Positions 13,181 to 21,298 of a stretch of 21,597 nt of DNA are shown piece by piece. The notes beneath the pieces were generated by a model. The model did not search any database. It saw only the letters and a program-made list of their open reading frames with translations, and was not told the origin of the DNA. The DNA is from a virus, in IMG/VR virus record IMGVR_UViG_3300025108_000441, positions 1-21,597 of that record. One strand, written 5' to 3'. The position numbers and the translations under genes are program-made. Position 1 is the first letter of the stretch. Each line of letters begins with the position of its first letter.

Positions 13181-15738
13181 TTTTTCTTAAGATCCATTAG
13201 TTTCATCATAATTTTAGTATCTACAACCCTTGCTGAATCTATGAAATTACTACCACGGCCTTTGCTTGCATTCAAGATTAAAACACAGTTTTTTGAAACT
13301 TTGTACTGATCAAGGAAATCAGAAAGAGTCTCTGACCTTGAGTTATCCATCATTAGAAAGCTAGCTGAAGCAGTATTGTCTGAACCCTCAATAAGCATAT
13401 ACTTGTTCCCGTTTTGAGATATCCTTGTAAAGAAATCTTTAACTTGACAAACTGTTTTGAACTTAGAATTCTCTGAGATCTCATCCAAGTCTTTCAGGCA
13501 GACCATTGAACCAAACTCATCTTCGAAACAGTCCTTCAAATCAAAAGAGTAGCTATAGCCCAATAAACTATTTTCATACCACCAATTAGAGAACTTCCGA
13601 TATGGTTTATTCTTATCGAAAATCTCTTTGTAGCTCTTGAACTTCTTTTTGAATGTCTCAAACCTAGACTCTTTTATTATAGGACGACCATCATCAGCGA
13701 TAGCCTTAACTTCAATGACTTTAGATATTGCATGTAAAATATCGTCACCAAACCTGTCTTTAAAAAGAATAAAATTCCTCTTTTCCCTATCTGTCAAGAT
13801 ATTGAATGCTTGAGCCTCTAAAACCAAACGGCTCCTTTTATCTGTAGCCTCTCCCATAGCTCCAGCTTGGATTAGGGCAACTAAAACAGAAATATTAATA
13901 CCACAACTTTTCGCAGCGGAAAAAACATCATACTTGCTAGAAAACCCGTCAGACCCTTTGAAGTGAATAAGGCTCTCAATCGATTTTGCTGAGATACCTT
14001 TGATACTATTTAAGCCATATCTAATGTTGTCCCCTTCAATCGAAAAATTCATTTCTGATTTAAATAAGTTAGGAGGTAAAAGTTTAATGCCGAAATGATC
14101 TAATTCTTGGTGGACAGAAGCGACAACCGCCAAGGGGTCTGGATCAAACTCGGATGACTCAAGGACAGACAAAAAGAACTCTCTAGGATACTTATACTTC
14201 AGATAAACCGTCTTAGCTGCCAACTCCGCATAAGCAAAGCTATGAGACTTATTAAAAGAGTAATCCGCTGAAGCTTGGAGAGCGCCCCAATAAAAATCAC
14301 TGATCTGACTATCTAATCCTAAATTTTCTGCGGCTTGATAAATCCTATCTCTCCATTTAGGCATCTCATCAACTTTTTTCTTACCAACAATACGACGAAG
14401 AGTTTCTGCCTCTTCTAAAGTCAAACCGAAAACCTTATTGGCAATCTGCATCAACTGTTCTTGATACAAGATAACGTTTTTAGACCAAGATAAAATTTCA
14501 TCTAGATCTTTATGGAGTTCGCTTGATTGAGGCGCTTGCTTTTGTCGGATATATTCGTCTACAAATTGTAAAGCCCCCGGTCTAGCAAGAGCTACAACAT
14601 CAGAAAGTTCATTCAAATTGTCTGGCTTAACGTCTTGGCAAACTCTAAAGTTTGTGTTAGCAGAAATCTGGAACAACCCCTCTGGATGATTGTAATCTTG
14701 AAGCTTATCATATATGAAGTCATCATTAGGATCAATTTCATCTATATTGATGCCAATCTTGTCGCAAGTCCTGTGGGCGATGGTTAAAGTTCTAAGGCCA
14801 AGGATATCGAACTTAACCATAAGGTCAGCGACATCATGCATATTGTAACCTGTTATCAGATCTCCGTCTTTAGTTTTCTGTAGAGGAACAACATCCCCTA
14901 TTGATTGGGAGCAAATGGCTATGCCAGATGGATGGACTCCCGTATTTTTGATTAAATTTTCTATCTTCTTTGCATTGATAAAAGTCTTATTGTGCTTCTT
15001 CGCCCAATTATCGAACTTTTCATTCTCCTCTCTTGCATTTTCCAAAGAAGATACTTTACCGTGAAGTTTCGGGATCATGTCGCTAACCGCATTAGCTTGC
15101 TCCTCCTTAGCTTCATCAAAATACTTAGTCGCTTCTCTAATACAAAGCTTAGAACTGAAAGTATTGAAGGTTAAGATCTTTGCTGTCCTACCCTCATGTT
15201 TTTCTTCAATGTATTGAATGACTTTCTGTCTTTGCTCATAACTAATGTCTGAGTCAACATCAGGAAGTAGGCTACCAACAAGAAATTCTTTATTTCGCTT
15301 GTCGTAAACTTTTTTAGCTCGGCTCTTTGAGACAAAGCGTTCGAAGAATAAGTTGTGAGGGATGGGGTCAATATTAGTAACTCCAAGCAAGTATAACACT
15401 AAAGAACCAGCAGCAGAACCACGACCCGCACCAGTGGGGATACTGTTTTCATGGCAGAAATTTAGAACGTCCCAGTTTAACAAAATATAATCTGTAAACC
15501 CAAGCTCTTCGAAAGTCTCTAGCTCCTGTTTAGCCCGATCAAAATATTCTTTTTTATTATCTTGCTTTGTAATTCCTTTATCCCGTAATCCTTTGCGGGT
15601 AAGCTCATACATAATTTCTTTAGTGGAACTTTCTTTGCCAAGACCAATACTACTCAATACAGCTTCGCTGACAGAAGTCTTAGGCAATTCAACGCCAATA
15701 GGTTCACAGTCGTCGTAAACAGAAAAATCTTCAAACAT
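13177..15738 (-). CDS. dnaE: DNA polymerase III alpha core, DnaE type, lacking the PHP domain
   Basis: An 853-residue protein from ATG 15738 (a GTG lies one codon earlier). It opens where the PHP-palm linker lies in DnaE: GFTDYILLNWD (80-90), then GAGRGSAAGSL (103-113). The palm Asp pair is in PDVDSD (D160, D162) and the third Asp is in VKFDILGLRTLT (D311). Finger and thumb phrases follow: LEEAETLRRIVGKKK (441-455) and YSFNKSHSFAYAELA (493-507). A helix-hairpin-helix (KGISAKSIESL) and a C-terminal OB fold (about 750-830) complete it. Domain order is that of DnaE, not PolC. It is normally about 1100-1200 residues; here the first 250-280 are encoded by a separate gene. All catalytic aspartates are present, so it should be active. 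It starts in a TGATG overlap with the exonuclease gene. Confidence 0.92.
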   Translation of the reverse strand: MFEDFSVYDDCEPIGVELPKTSVSEAVLSSIGLGKESSTKEIMYELTRKGLRDKGITKQDNKKEYFDRAKQELETFEELGFTDYILLNWDVLNFCHENSIPTGAGRGSAAGSLVLYLLGVTNIDPIPHNLFFERFVSKSRAKKVYDKRNKEFLVGSLLPDVDSDISYEQRQKVIQYIEEKHEGRTAKILTFNTFSSKLCIREATKYFDEAKEEQANAVSDMIPKLHGKVSSLENAREENEKFDNWAKKHNKTFINAKKIENLIKNTGVHPSGIAICSQSIGDVVPLQKTKDGDLITGYNMHDVADLMVKFDILGLRTLTIAHRTCDKIGINIDEIDPNDDFIYDKLQDYNHPEGLFQISANTNFRVCQDVKPDNLNELSDVVALARPGALQFVDEYIRQKQAPQSSELHKDLDEILSWSKNVILYQEQLMQIANKVFGLTLEEAETLRRIVGKKKVDEMPKWRDRIYQAAENLGLDSQISDFYWGALQASADYSFNKSHSFAYAELAAKTVYLKYKYPREFFLSVLESSEFDPDPLAVVASVHQELDHFGIKLLPPNLFKSEMNFSIEGDNIRYGLNSIKGISAKSIESLIHFKGSDGFSSKYDVFSAAKSCGINISVLVALIQAGAMGEATDKRSRLVLEAQAFNILTDREKRNFILFKDRFGDDILHAISKVIEVKAIADDGRPIIKESRFETFKKKFKSYKEIFDKNKPYRKFSNWWYENSLLGYSYSFDLKDCFEDEFGSMVCLKDLDEISENSKFKTVCQVKDFFTRISQNGNKYMLIEGSDNTASASFLMMDNSRSETLSDFLDQYKVSKNCVLILNASKGRGSNFIDSARVVDTKIMMKLMDLKKK

Positions 15739-16352
15739 CACAAATTCATTTCTTTTTTAAGCGCACAAAAAACTTTAAAGCACTTTTTGTTATCATATAA
15801 GGCATCATGAAGCTTCTCTTCTTCAAATTCTATACCAAAGAATTTAAGTAACTGATTTTGAGAAACTCTCGCCTTGAGAGATCGATCATGGATTATCTTA
15901 TACTGCCAACTCAATAAATCTTTCTTCGGCTTATCGAGATCTTCCCTGTAAGCCTTACCGAAAGCTCTAGTATCGTAAATTCGATTAAGATAAGAGTAAT
16001 CAGGGGTTTCTCCCAATAACCTTTGCATCCCAGCTACCATATAGACATCGAAACCCAAAAGATTTTGACCAACAATTTTATATTCTGGGTTAAATAAATC
16101 AGCCTTAAAATCAGACCAAACCTTCTTCAAAGGCTCTTTCCTCTCGTTATATTTATCCCAACTAAAACCAGTCAAATGCTCTACCTTTTTATTGATTTGC
16201 AAATCTTTGTGGCTAATATATCTATCGTTCTCTTTGATGACTCTATTCCCTTGACAGATTAACCACGAAACCTGCCAAGTGCGAGAAGAATGTAAATTAA
16301 GTCCTTCAGTTTCCGTATCGAAAACTAGATATTTTTGATTATGTGGTAGCAT
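15738..16352 (-). CDS. DEDDh 3'-5' exonuclease (DnaQ-like proofreader)
   Basis: A 204-residue exonuclease. Exo I is FDTETEGL (D12, E14), Exo II is VGQNLLGFDVYM (N97, D102) and Exo III is HDALYDN (H182, D187), so all DEDDh residues are in place. The size is close to the catalytic part of DnaQ (epsilon), without its alpha-binding tail. It lies exactly between the PHP-like gene (14-base overlap) and the polymerase core (1-base overlap, TGATG). This order copies the PHP-exo-polymerase order of PolC, but as three separate proteins. It would supply proofreading in trans to the polymerase. Confidence 0.88.
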   Translation of the reverse strand: MLPHNQKYLVFDTETEGLNLHSSRTWQVSWLICQGNRVIKENDRYISHKDLQINKKVEHLTGFSWDKYNERKEPLKKVWSDFKADLFNPEYKIVGQNLLGFDVYMVAGMQRLLGETPDYSYLNRIYDTRAFGKAYREDLDKPKKDLLSWQYKIIHDRSLKARVSQNQLLKFFGIEFEEEKLHDALYDNKKCFKVFCALKKEMNL

Positions 16353-17040
16353 CTTTATAAGACTCCCAACAGAACTCGTCTGAACAGAAGTGATTTAGGT
16401 TTGGGTTTTGGAAAGTTGGAGATTTACCTCCAGATCTATTACAAGTAGCTTTGTACAGTTGTAAAGCTGCAAATTCATCTTTATTATGATGAAGAATTGT
16501 CTTGACTGTCTCTGTCTTTACTCCAAGCCCGTCAATGACAGACTTAATTTGAAAGTCAAAAGGGTGATTATTATCTTCAATAAAATAAACTGGGTCTAAA
16601 TGCTCAATGTCTATATGAGATAACCCGAAGTAAAATAAATTATTAAAAATATAAGAGTCGTAGAAGGGTACGCAAACTTTAAGGTTTTTGAAATCCTCTT
16701 CATTATGTTCAGACAAAATAAGGGATTTACAATCATTCAAAGAGGCGCTTGAATACAGTCTTTTTAGATCTTGTATTCCCTCATTATCTTTAGCGAAAAG
16801 AACTAATTTGCTCGACCTTTCATTTTCATCGATTCCGCTATTGACAACAGAAATCCTAAGACCGAATACTAAATTAATACCTTCTTCTTGAAAAAGATTA
16901 TTGAATACTCTAAAGCCATAAAAGCTATCTTCAACCAAGGCGACATGCTCCAAAGAGTTCAGCTTTGCGATGTCCAATATTTTCTCTGCGGTCAGAATAG
17001 AATTACCTATACTAAACTGGCTCTTGAAGAGAGGTATCAT
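16339..17040 (-). CDS. Separate PHP-like domain of DNA polymerase III alpha
   Basis: A 233-residue protein whose first 65 residues follow the DnaE N-terminal PHP pattern: MIPLFKSQFSIGNSILTAEK, then AKLNSLEHVALVEDSFYGF and EEGINLVFGLRISVV. The later part follows the PHP C-terminal half (LQLYKATCNRSGGKSP, then HFCSDEFCWESY). The metal-binding HxH at the start is replaced by FKSQFS, and the GxE after strand three is GLR, so it is probably not a nuclease. A structural role, docking the exonuclease or stabilising the polymerase, is likely. It overlaps the exonuclease gene by 14 bases and starts 9 bases after the nuclease gene at 17050. No Shine-Dalgarno is seen. Confidence 0.75.
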   Translation of the reverse strand: MIPLFKSQFSIGNSILTAEKILDIAKLNSLEHVALVEDSFYGFRVFNNLFQEEGINLVFGLRISVVNSGIDENERSSKLVLFAKDNEGIQDLKRLYSSASLNDCKSLILSEHNEEDFKNLKVCVPFYDSYIFNNLFYFGLSHIDIEHLDPVYFIEDNNHPFDFQIKSVIDGLGVKTETVKTILHHNKDEFAALQLYKATCNRSGGKSPTFQNPNLNHFCSDEFCWESYKDATT

Positions 17041-17049
17041 GCAGGGATC

Positions 17050-18108
17050 TTAAAGGAGATCTCTCGGACTGTCAAACGAAAAAGACGGGCAACCAGAATA
17101 TTTTTTCTTTTCAATATGCGTCCCTACTCCTTCGTCAAGCATGTTTTGTAAATCTTCTTTAACGTAAGAGGACTTGATGAACTTATCCTTCTCTCCAAGC
17201 AAATGGTAGTACTCAAATGGGAACTTGAATGGACAGTGCCACATCAAATCTCCATTCTTTTTCAATTGTCCTACCCGAGTAGCTCTACCGCAAACAATTT
17301 TACCAGCGAAACCTTCTTCCTTCGCTGGATATCCTTTATCCCAAGCAAGGCCACTGACCGCAGTATCGTGATTGAAATTATTAATTACCTGTTGGACATC
17401 CGTTAAAAAATATTCAAAACCTTCTAGGTCTAATTCATCTAACGGCTCCATAGCCATAAGACCCTCCCCATTTAAGTCAAACTTTAAGAACAAGAACTCC
17501 ATACGCCTCTTGAGGTATTCTGGATACAAGTATTTAACAGCAAGGCAATACATGTAATCCTGCATGTTGTCTGTATACTCTTTACCTTCGAAAACACTTT
17601 TCGAGGTTTTAAAGTCTCGGATTATCGCTGTTTTTTTTCTTTTAAAAAGGAATAGCTTATCTATAAATCCTAATATCCGATAATTCTTGTCCCCTTCGTT
17701 TACGGAGATATCAAAATCTTTCTCAGAAATAGCTTCTGTCGGTTTCCCGTCTGTATCTCCAAAAAAATCAAAATTAAGACCCTCAACTGTCATCTTGTTG
17801 ATTAGGTCCATATTCTCAAAGTCGTCTATCTCATACTTCTTGGCATAAGCTTCCACCATTCTTTTAATAGGAGGGCTAACGTTTATATCTTGAGCTTTAA
17901 TAATAGCTCTATAATGCTTCCTATGCCTAGGGTTACCTAAGTTCTCAAAAACAGCATGGCAGATTGTCCCACGCAAAGATCCGTGATTAGATTTATCTGG
18001 TAAGCGTAAATGATACTTGGCCCAATATTGCCAAGTACAAGTTTGCATTGTTTTAATGCGCGAGGCTGAGAGCGGCTTGTTTTCAGATTTCTCCATAATG
18101 GAAGTCAT
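17050..18108 (-). CDS. RecB/Cas4-like PD-(D/E)XK nuclease
   Basis: A 352-residue protein from ATG 18108; a TTG four codons upstream and an ATG at 18096 are alternatives. It opens with SASRIKTMQTCTWQYWAKY, then GSLRGTICHAVFENL (43-57). The catalytic core is GFIDKLFLF (D150) and AIIRDFKTSK (D165, K167), followed by QDYMYCLAVKYLYP (motif QxxxY). This is the RecB/Cas4-type exonuclease fold common in phage replication modules. Cysteines at 24, 273, 292 and 340 could hold an Fe-S cluster, but the spacing is not the usual one. It overlaps the end of the primase gene by 26 bases and probably processes DNA ends during recombination-dependent replication. Confidence 0.75.
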   Translation of the reverse strand: MTSIMEKSENKPLSASRIKTMQTCTWQYWAKYHLRLPDKSNHGSLRGTICHAVFENLGNPRHRKHYRAIIKAQDINVSPPIKRMVEAYAKKYEIDDFENMDLINKMTVEGLNFDFFGDTDGKPTEAISEKDFDISVNEGDKNYRILGFIDKLFLFKRKKTAIIRDFKTSKSVFEGKEYTDNMQDYMYCLAVKYLYPEYLKRRMEFLFLKFDLNGEGLMAMEPLDELDLEGFEYFLTDVQQVINNFNHDTAVSGLAWDKGYPAKEEGFAGKIVCGRATRVGQLKKNGDLMWHCPFKFPFEYYHLLGEKDKFIKSSYVKEDLQNMLDEGVGTHIEKKKYSGCPSFSFDSPRDLL

Positions 18109-19132
18109 ATTTTTTTTCAAACTTCCGCAAATTAGAAGTGAATGTTTTGTTCACGCCACGTTTATTCATCTCTTTGGCGAAATCAATAATGTTAGCCATT
18201 GATTCATTATGCTTGATCGACGCACAATATTCAACATATTTATCTATTTGATCTTTATCCATGTCTCCGAAGTCATTTTCTGGGGGCGGAGAAAAAAATA
18301 CTTTATCAAAATCAATTTGATCACAGAGCTTAAATATAGACTTAATAGAACCTTCAAATCCCCTATTAGAACCTGAGTTAAAATCATTATTAAATGCAAT
18401 AAAAATTTTATCTAACGGTAATCCATGGAGCTTAGATATGAACTTAGGAGAAATATTAAGCCCGAAGGAAACTAGAACATTTTTGATCCCAGCCTCAAAC
18501 AATGAAATACAATCTCCAACTGATTCTACAATATAAACACTCCGACTCTCTTCAATAGCAAGACGAACATCATCTATCGTGTAATATGGATAGAACCAAT
18601 CAGAACATCTCCCATTGTGCAACCATTTAGGTCTAGGGTCATCCGTTACCTTTCGACCCGAGAACCCATGTATCCTCCCGTCAGGGCGGGAGATAGGGAA
18701 TATAACTCGCTGATACATTTTACCAGACATCGCCAATCCGCACTTAAACTTTTTTAAAGTATCTTCTGATATTCCTCTGTTTAAATAAAAGTCATAATGA
18801 GGTAGCAAACGACTTAAACAAGAATCTGGATATGTTTTTTCTTCACTCAAAAGATTTTTTTTAGCAGAGCGCTCATATATATTTACACCATTACTCTTTA
18901 AATAAGAACTTAAAACACTCTTGTCGTTAGTATTCAAAGTTTTCTTAAGTAAAGCTTCGAAGGGTAAAAATATAGAATCTTCTACATAGTCTTTCCAAAC
19001 TCCCGTATCTTTGTAGATCTGTAGTGCTGTAGAATTATCACCAGACCTATATACGGCGCTAGTTCTCCAATAAGAACCATGATCTTTTAGGCGATAGCCA
19101 AGATCTTCTAAAACAGATTTGTAATCAGTCAT
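18083..19132 (-). CDS. DnaG-type primase without zinc ligands
   Basis: A 349-residue protein. The first 60 residues align by pattern with the primase zinc-ribbon (YWRTSAVYRSGDN, then DTGVWKDYVEDSIFLPFEAL), but every cysteine/histidine ligand position is non-ligand. The RNA-polymerase domain is seen at GRIHGFSGRKV (152-162). TOPRIM motifs are VYIVESVGDCISLFEAG (E204, D207) and IAFNNDFNSGSNRG (248-250, NND in place of the usual DxD). It follows DnaB with an ATGA overlap. It would make primers for the phage fork, as part of a primosome with the DnaB-like helicase. The helicase-binding domain is short or absent, as in many phage primases. Confidence 0.82.
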   Translation of the reverse strand: MTDYKSVLEDLGYRLKDHGSYWRTSAVYRSGDNSTALQIYKDTGVWKDYVEDSIFLPFEALLKKTLNTNDKSVLSSYLKSNGVNIYERSAKKNLLSEEKTYPDSCLSRLLPHYDFYLNRGISEDTLKKFKCGLAMSGKMYQRVIFPISRPDGRIHGFSGRKVTDDPRPKWLHNGRCSDWFYPYYTIDDVRLAIEESRSVYIVESVGDCISLFEAGIKNVLVSFGLNISPKFISKLHGLPLDKIFIAFNNDFNSGSNRGFEGSIKSIFKLCDQIDFDKVFFSPPPENDFGDMDKDQIDKYVEYCASIKHNESMANIIDFAKEMNKRGVNKTFTSNLRKFEKKYDFHYGEI

Positions 19133-20676
19133 TGTGAAAGAGTAACTGGGATATCATCACTTTCGCTACTAGACTCCAAATTAACATCAACGTTGTTAAC
19201 AGAATTAACAATATCCTGAAGATCTCCTCTCTCTTCGATTCTAAAGTTTTGAATATTTAAATTTATGAAGTTCTTGCGATTAGAGCCATCTGGCATTTCT
19301 ATGTGATTAATGTCCCGGAGAGGGTTCTTACCTAGGTGACGAGCTTTAAGGTTCACTAGTTTATGAGTTCCGAATCTATCTCCATCTTCATGGATTTCAT
19401 CTGCGACCTTCCTCCTCAACAAAAACAAATGAGAACAAAACTGAGTAATACCATCAGAAAGAGAAACTACACTTTCATCATCAACTATTGAATCTGCTCC
19501 CCTGTTGCCTGTAATCCCAAGCCTATTTGCTTGAACAGAAGTCATCATTGAAACACAAGGCTTCCCATCAAAACACAAGTCTCTATGAATCGTTTGTTTA
19601 AACAAGTGAACCATCGAAGCAACTTGTTGCCAACCATCATTTTTGCCAAGGTTATTGAAATCTGTTTTGATGTAGTCAAAGCTAAAAATCATTCTGTTGC
19701 CCCTACCAACTTTAGAGTAGTAATACCTTTTCAAATAAGAGCACATTTCTTCAGCAGACATGCCAGCAACATTCACATAATAGAACTGCATATTGCCAGC
19801 CTTTATTTTTTTCCAAGTATTCCGCACCCTAGCTACAACCTCTTCGACAGACCAATTCTTATAACTAGAAGTCCTCCACTTTCCACTTTGTAGAAGGTAA
19901 ACGGGTATACCGCTCATTGCAGAACACTGACGAAAAGTAAGCTCCTCTTCACTCATCTCGCCATTATCAAAGTGCAAGACGGGGATGTTGTATTTAGCTC
20001 CAGTCCTTGTGGTATAATCCATACAGAACTGAGTCTTTCCTACGCCAGAACGAGCAACAATAACAGAGATATTCCCCTCTAAAAGTAGAGACCCGTAAAT
20101 CTCGTTTATTCTTTCATGTGGACCCATCAATCCAGATTCCTCAACAGGATTATTCCCCCTGTCTTCAACCAAACTTTCCATCATATCAAAAAGATTAATT
20201 GGCCCATCATCAGTGAACTCAAAGTCTTTGATATTTTTATTGTAAATCTCGTCAGCTTTATCTATAATTTCTGAATATTTTTCATCAGGATCGACCTTTT
20301 TGACATAAGAAGCTACGTCCCTTGCGGAGCGATAGATCTCTCTACGAGCAGAGAACTTTTTCAACTCCTTTACTGAAGAAATGAATATATCTTCAGTAAT
20401 CTTATGGTAAACAAGGGAGCGGATGTATTCTGGTAGGTCAATACTGTCTGGGAAACTCACCTTTAGTTGCTCCAATCTTGGAATAAGAATAGTGTCATCA
20501 ATTGACTCCATATTATTCAATGCATTGCGAATCAATTTGAAAATAGAAAGGTGAACCTGAGAGTCATCGCTAAAGAAATCTTTCTCATTGAGGAATACTG
20601 AAACTTCAGCCCACTTGTGAGGGTGCTGGAGAAGACCCTTCAATACAGTCTTCTCCAGATCCATGCTTGATATCAT
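19129..20676 (-). CDS. dnaB: Replicative DNA helicase, DnaB type
   Basis: A 515-residue protein. The N-terminal domain (about 8-150) is helical and DnaB-like (EKTVLKGLLQHPHKW). The RecA-type motor has Walker A ARSGVGKT (208-215), the Glu region FDNGEMSEEE (236-245), Walker B MIFSFDYIK (329-337) and the SVQANR motif (380-385). It unwinds DNA at the fork and pairs with the adjacent primase. The start at ATG 20676 is chosen because a strong Shine-Dalgarno AAGGAGGT lies 6 bases before it; the in-frame Met at residue 5 is not needed. The gene overlaps both neighbours by ATGA. Size is slightly above the usual 450-470 residues, with a Ser/Asp-rich tail. Confidence 0.92.
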   Translation of the reverse strand: MISSMDLEKTVLKGLLQHPHKWAEVSVFLNEKDFFSDDSQVHLSIFKLIRNALNNMESIDDTILIPRLEQLKVSFPDSIDLPEYIRSLVYHKITEDIFISSVKELKKFSARREIYRSARDVASYVKKVDPDEKYSEIIDKADEIYNKNIKDFEFTDDGPINLFDMMESLVEDRGNNPVEESGLMGPHERINEIYGSLLLEGNISVIVARSGVGKTQFCMDYTTRTGAKYNIPVLHFDNGEMSEEELTFRQCSAMSGIPVYLLQSGKWRTSSYKNWSVEEVVARVRNTWKKIKAGNMQFYYVNVAGMSAEEMCSYLKRYYYSKVGRGNRMIFSFDYIKTDFNNLGKNDGWQQVASMVHLFKQTIHRDLCFDGKPCVSMMTSVQANRLGITGNRGADSIVDDESVVSLSDGITQFCSHLFLLRRKVADEIHEDGDRFGTHKLVNLKARHLGKNPLRDINHIEMPDGSNRKNFINLNIQNFRIEERGDLQDIVNSVNNVDVNLESSSESDDIPVTLSQ

Positions 20677-20894
20677 CGAGCACCTCCTTCGTCCAAAGAA
20701 ATTTCCAATAACTTACTCAAAGCCATATCAACACAAGTATTTTCTGTCTTAGTCGCGAAAGTTGGTTGGCCCACATCATTAATGTAATATAAGAAAAATC
20801 CTTTATTCCCACCGCTTTCAGAACCCGTGCAATCAAAAAGCTTAGTTAGAATGCTTGGAGGCAATGTGTTGTCCGTTTTGTCAAAATTATTCAT
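20673..20894 (-). CDS. Small protein of unknown function
   Basis: A 73-residue protein starting MNNFDKTDNTLPPSILTKLF. The middle (GGNKGFFLYYINDVGQPTFA) suggests a small beta-strand pair and the end is helical (CVDMALSKLLEISLDEGGAR). It has two cysteines and no metal motif. It overlaps both the nuclease gene upstream and DnaB downstream by ATGA, so it is in the core of the replication operon. The position suggests a helicase-associated accessory role, but no family is recognised. Confidence 0.5.
   Translation of the reverse strand: MNNFDKTDNTLPPSILTKLFDCTGSESGGNKGFFLYYINDVGQPTFATKTENTCVDMALSKLLEISLDEGGAR
20682..20689 (-). promoter_or_regulatory. Strong Shine-Dalgarno of the DnaB-like gene
   Basis: AAGGAGGT on the minus strand, ending 5-6 bases before ATG 20676. 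It decides the start codon and stands out because most other starts in the window lack such a site. It also encodes the last residues (DEGGAR) of the preceding gene. Confidence 0.75.
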
Positions 20895-21298
20895 ATAATA
20901 TCTAGTCTTCTCAGAAGCTCCTCGTCAATAGTATCCTTTTCCAATATTCTGACAAGCTTAATTTTATTGATTTCACAAAAATACTCCTTTTTCTCATCTC
21001 TCTGTAATTGAGAAAGGAAATTTTGCCTAGAGTTTGAGTGGAAGAACTTGTTGTATTTGTAATGTTGATTACCATCCACCTCTACTGCAAGTTTTTTATT
21101 TGCGTTGTAAAAGTCTAATGTCATTCGTGTCCCAAGAACGGGAAGCTCCTCAAAAACAATATCAGAAACCCAATTTGAGTATAAGAGATCTTTAACTTTT
21201 TTTTGAAGCTTACTTCGACACTTTTTATCCCAATCAATTAAATACTTTGTAGAATTCTTGAGCTTTTGTTCTCGACCAGTTGTCGTTAAAAAGATCAT
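20891..21298 (-). CDS. Vsr/DUF559-like PD-(D/E)XK endonuclease
   Basis: A 135-residue protein. The core is TRMTLDFYNANKKLAVEVDG (about 77-96), giving the D-x(n)-ExDG pattern of Vsr and DUF559 nucleases, followed by NQHY. Downstream QRDEKKEYFCEINKIKLVRI supplies the conserved RDxxKxxFC helix and the strand LVRI. An upstream EELPV (about 70) fits the first acidic position. Size is right for a single-domain nuclease. It could nick or cut DNA during recombination or resolve junctions; a homing-type nuclease is an alternative. It is linked by ATGA overlaps to the recombinase gene upstream and the 73-residue gene downstream. Confidence 0.68.
   Translation of the reverse strand: MIFLTTTGREQKLKNSTKYLIDWDKKCRSKLQKKVKDLLYSNWVSDIVFEELPVLGTRMTLDFYNANKKLAVEVDGNQHYKYNKFFHSNSRQNFLSQLQRDEKKEYFCEINKIKLVRILEKDTIDEELLRRLDII

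Noticed and set aside
13177-17040. Intein or trans-splicing split of the polymerase, as in cyanobacterial DnaE
   Set aside because: No intein blocks are present at the end of the PHP-like gene or the start of the polymerase core, and the break is in the PHP-palm linker with an exonuclease gene in between.
17050-18108. Classical Cas4/AddB Fe-S cluster
   Set aside because: Cysteines are present near both ends, but without the CxxC-x5-C spacing; a cluster cannot be claimed from sequence alone.
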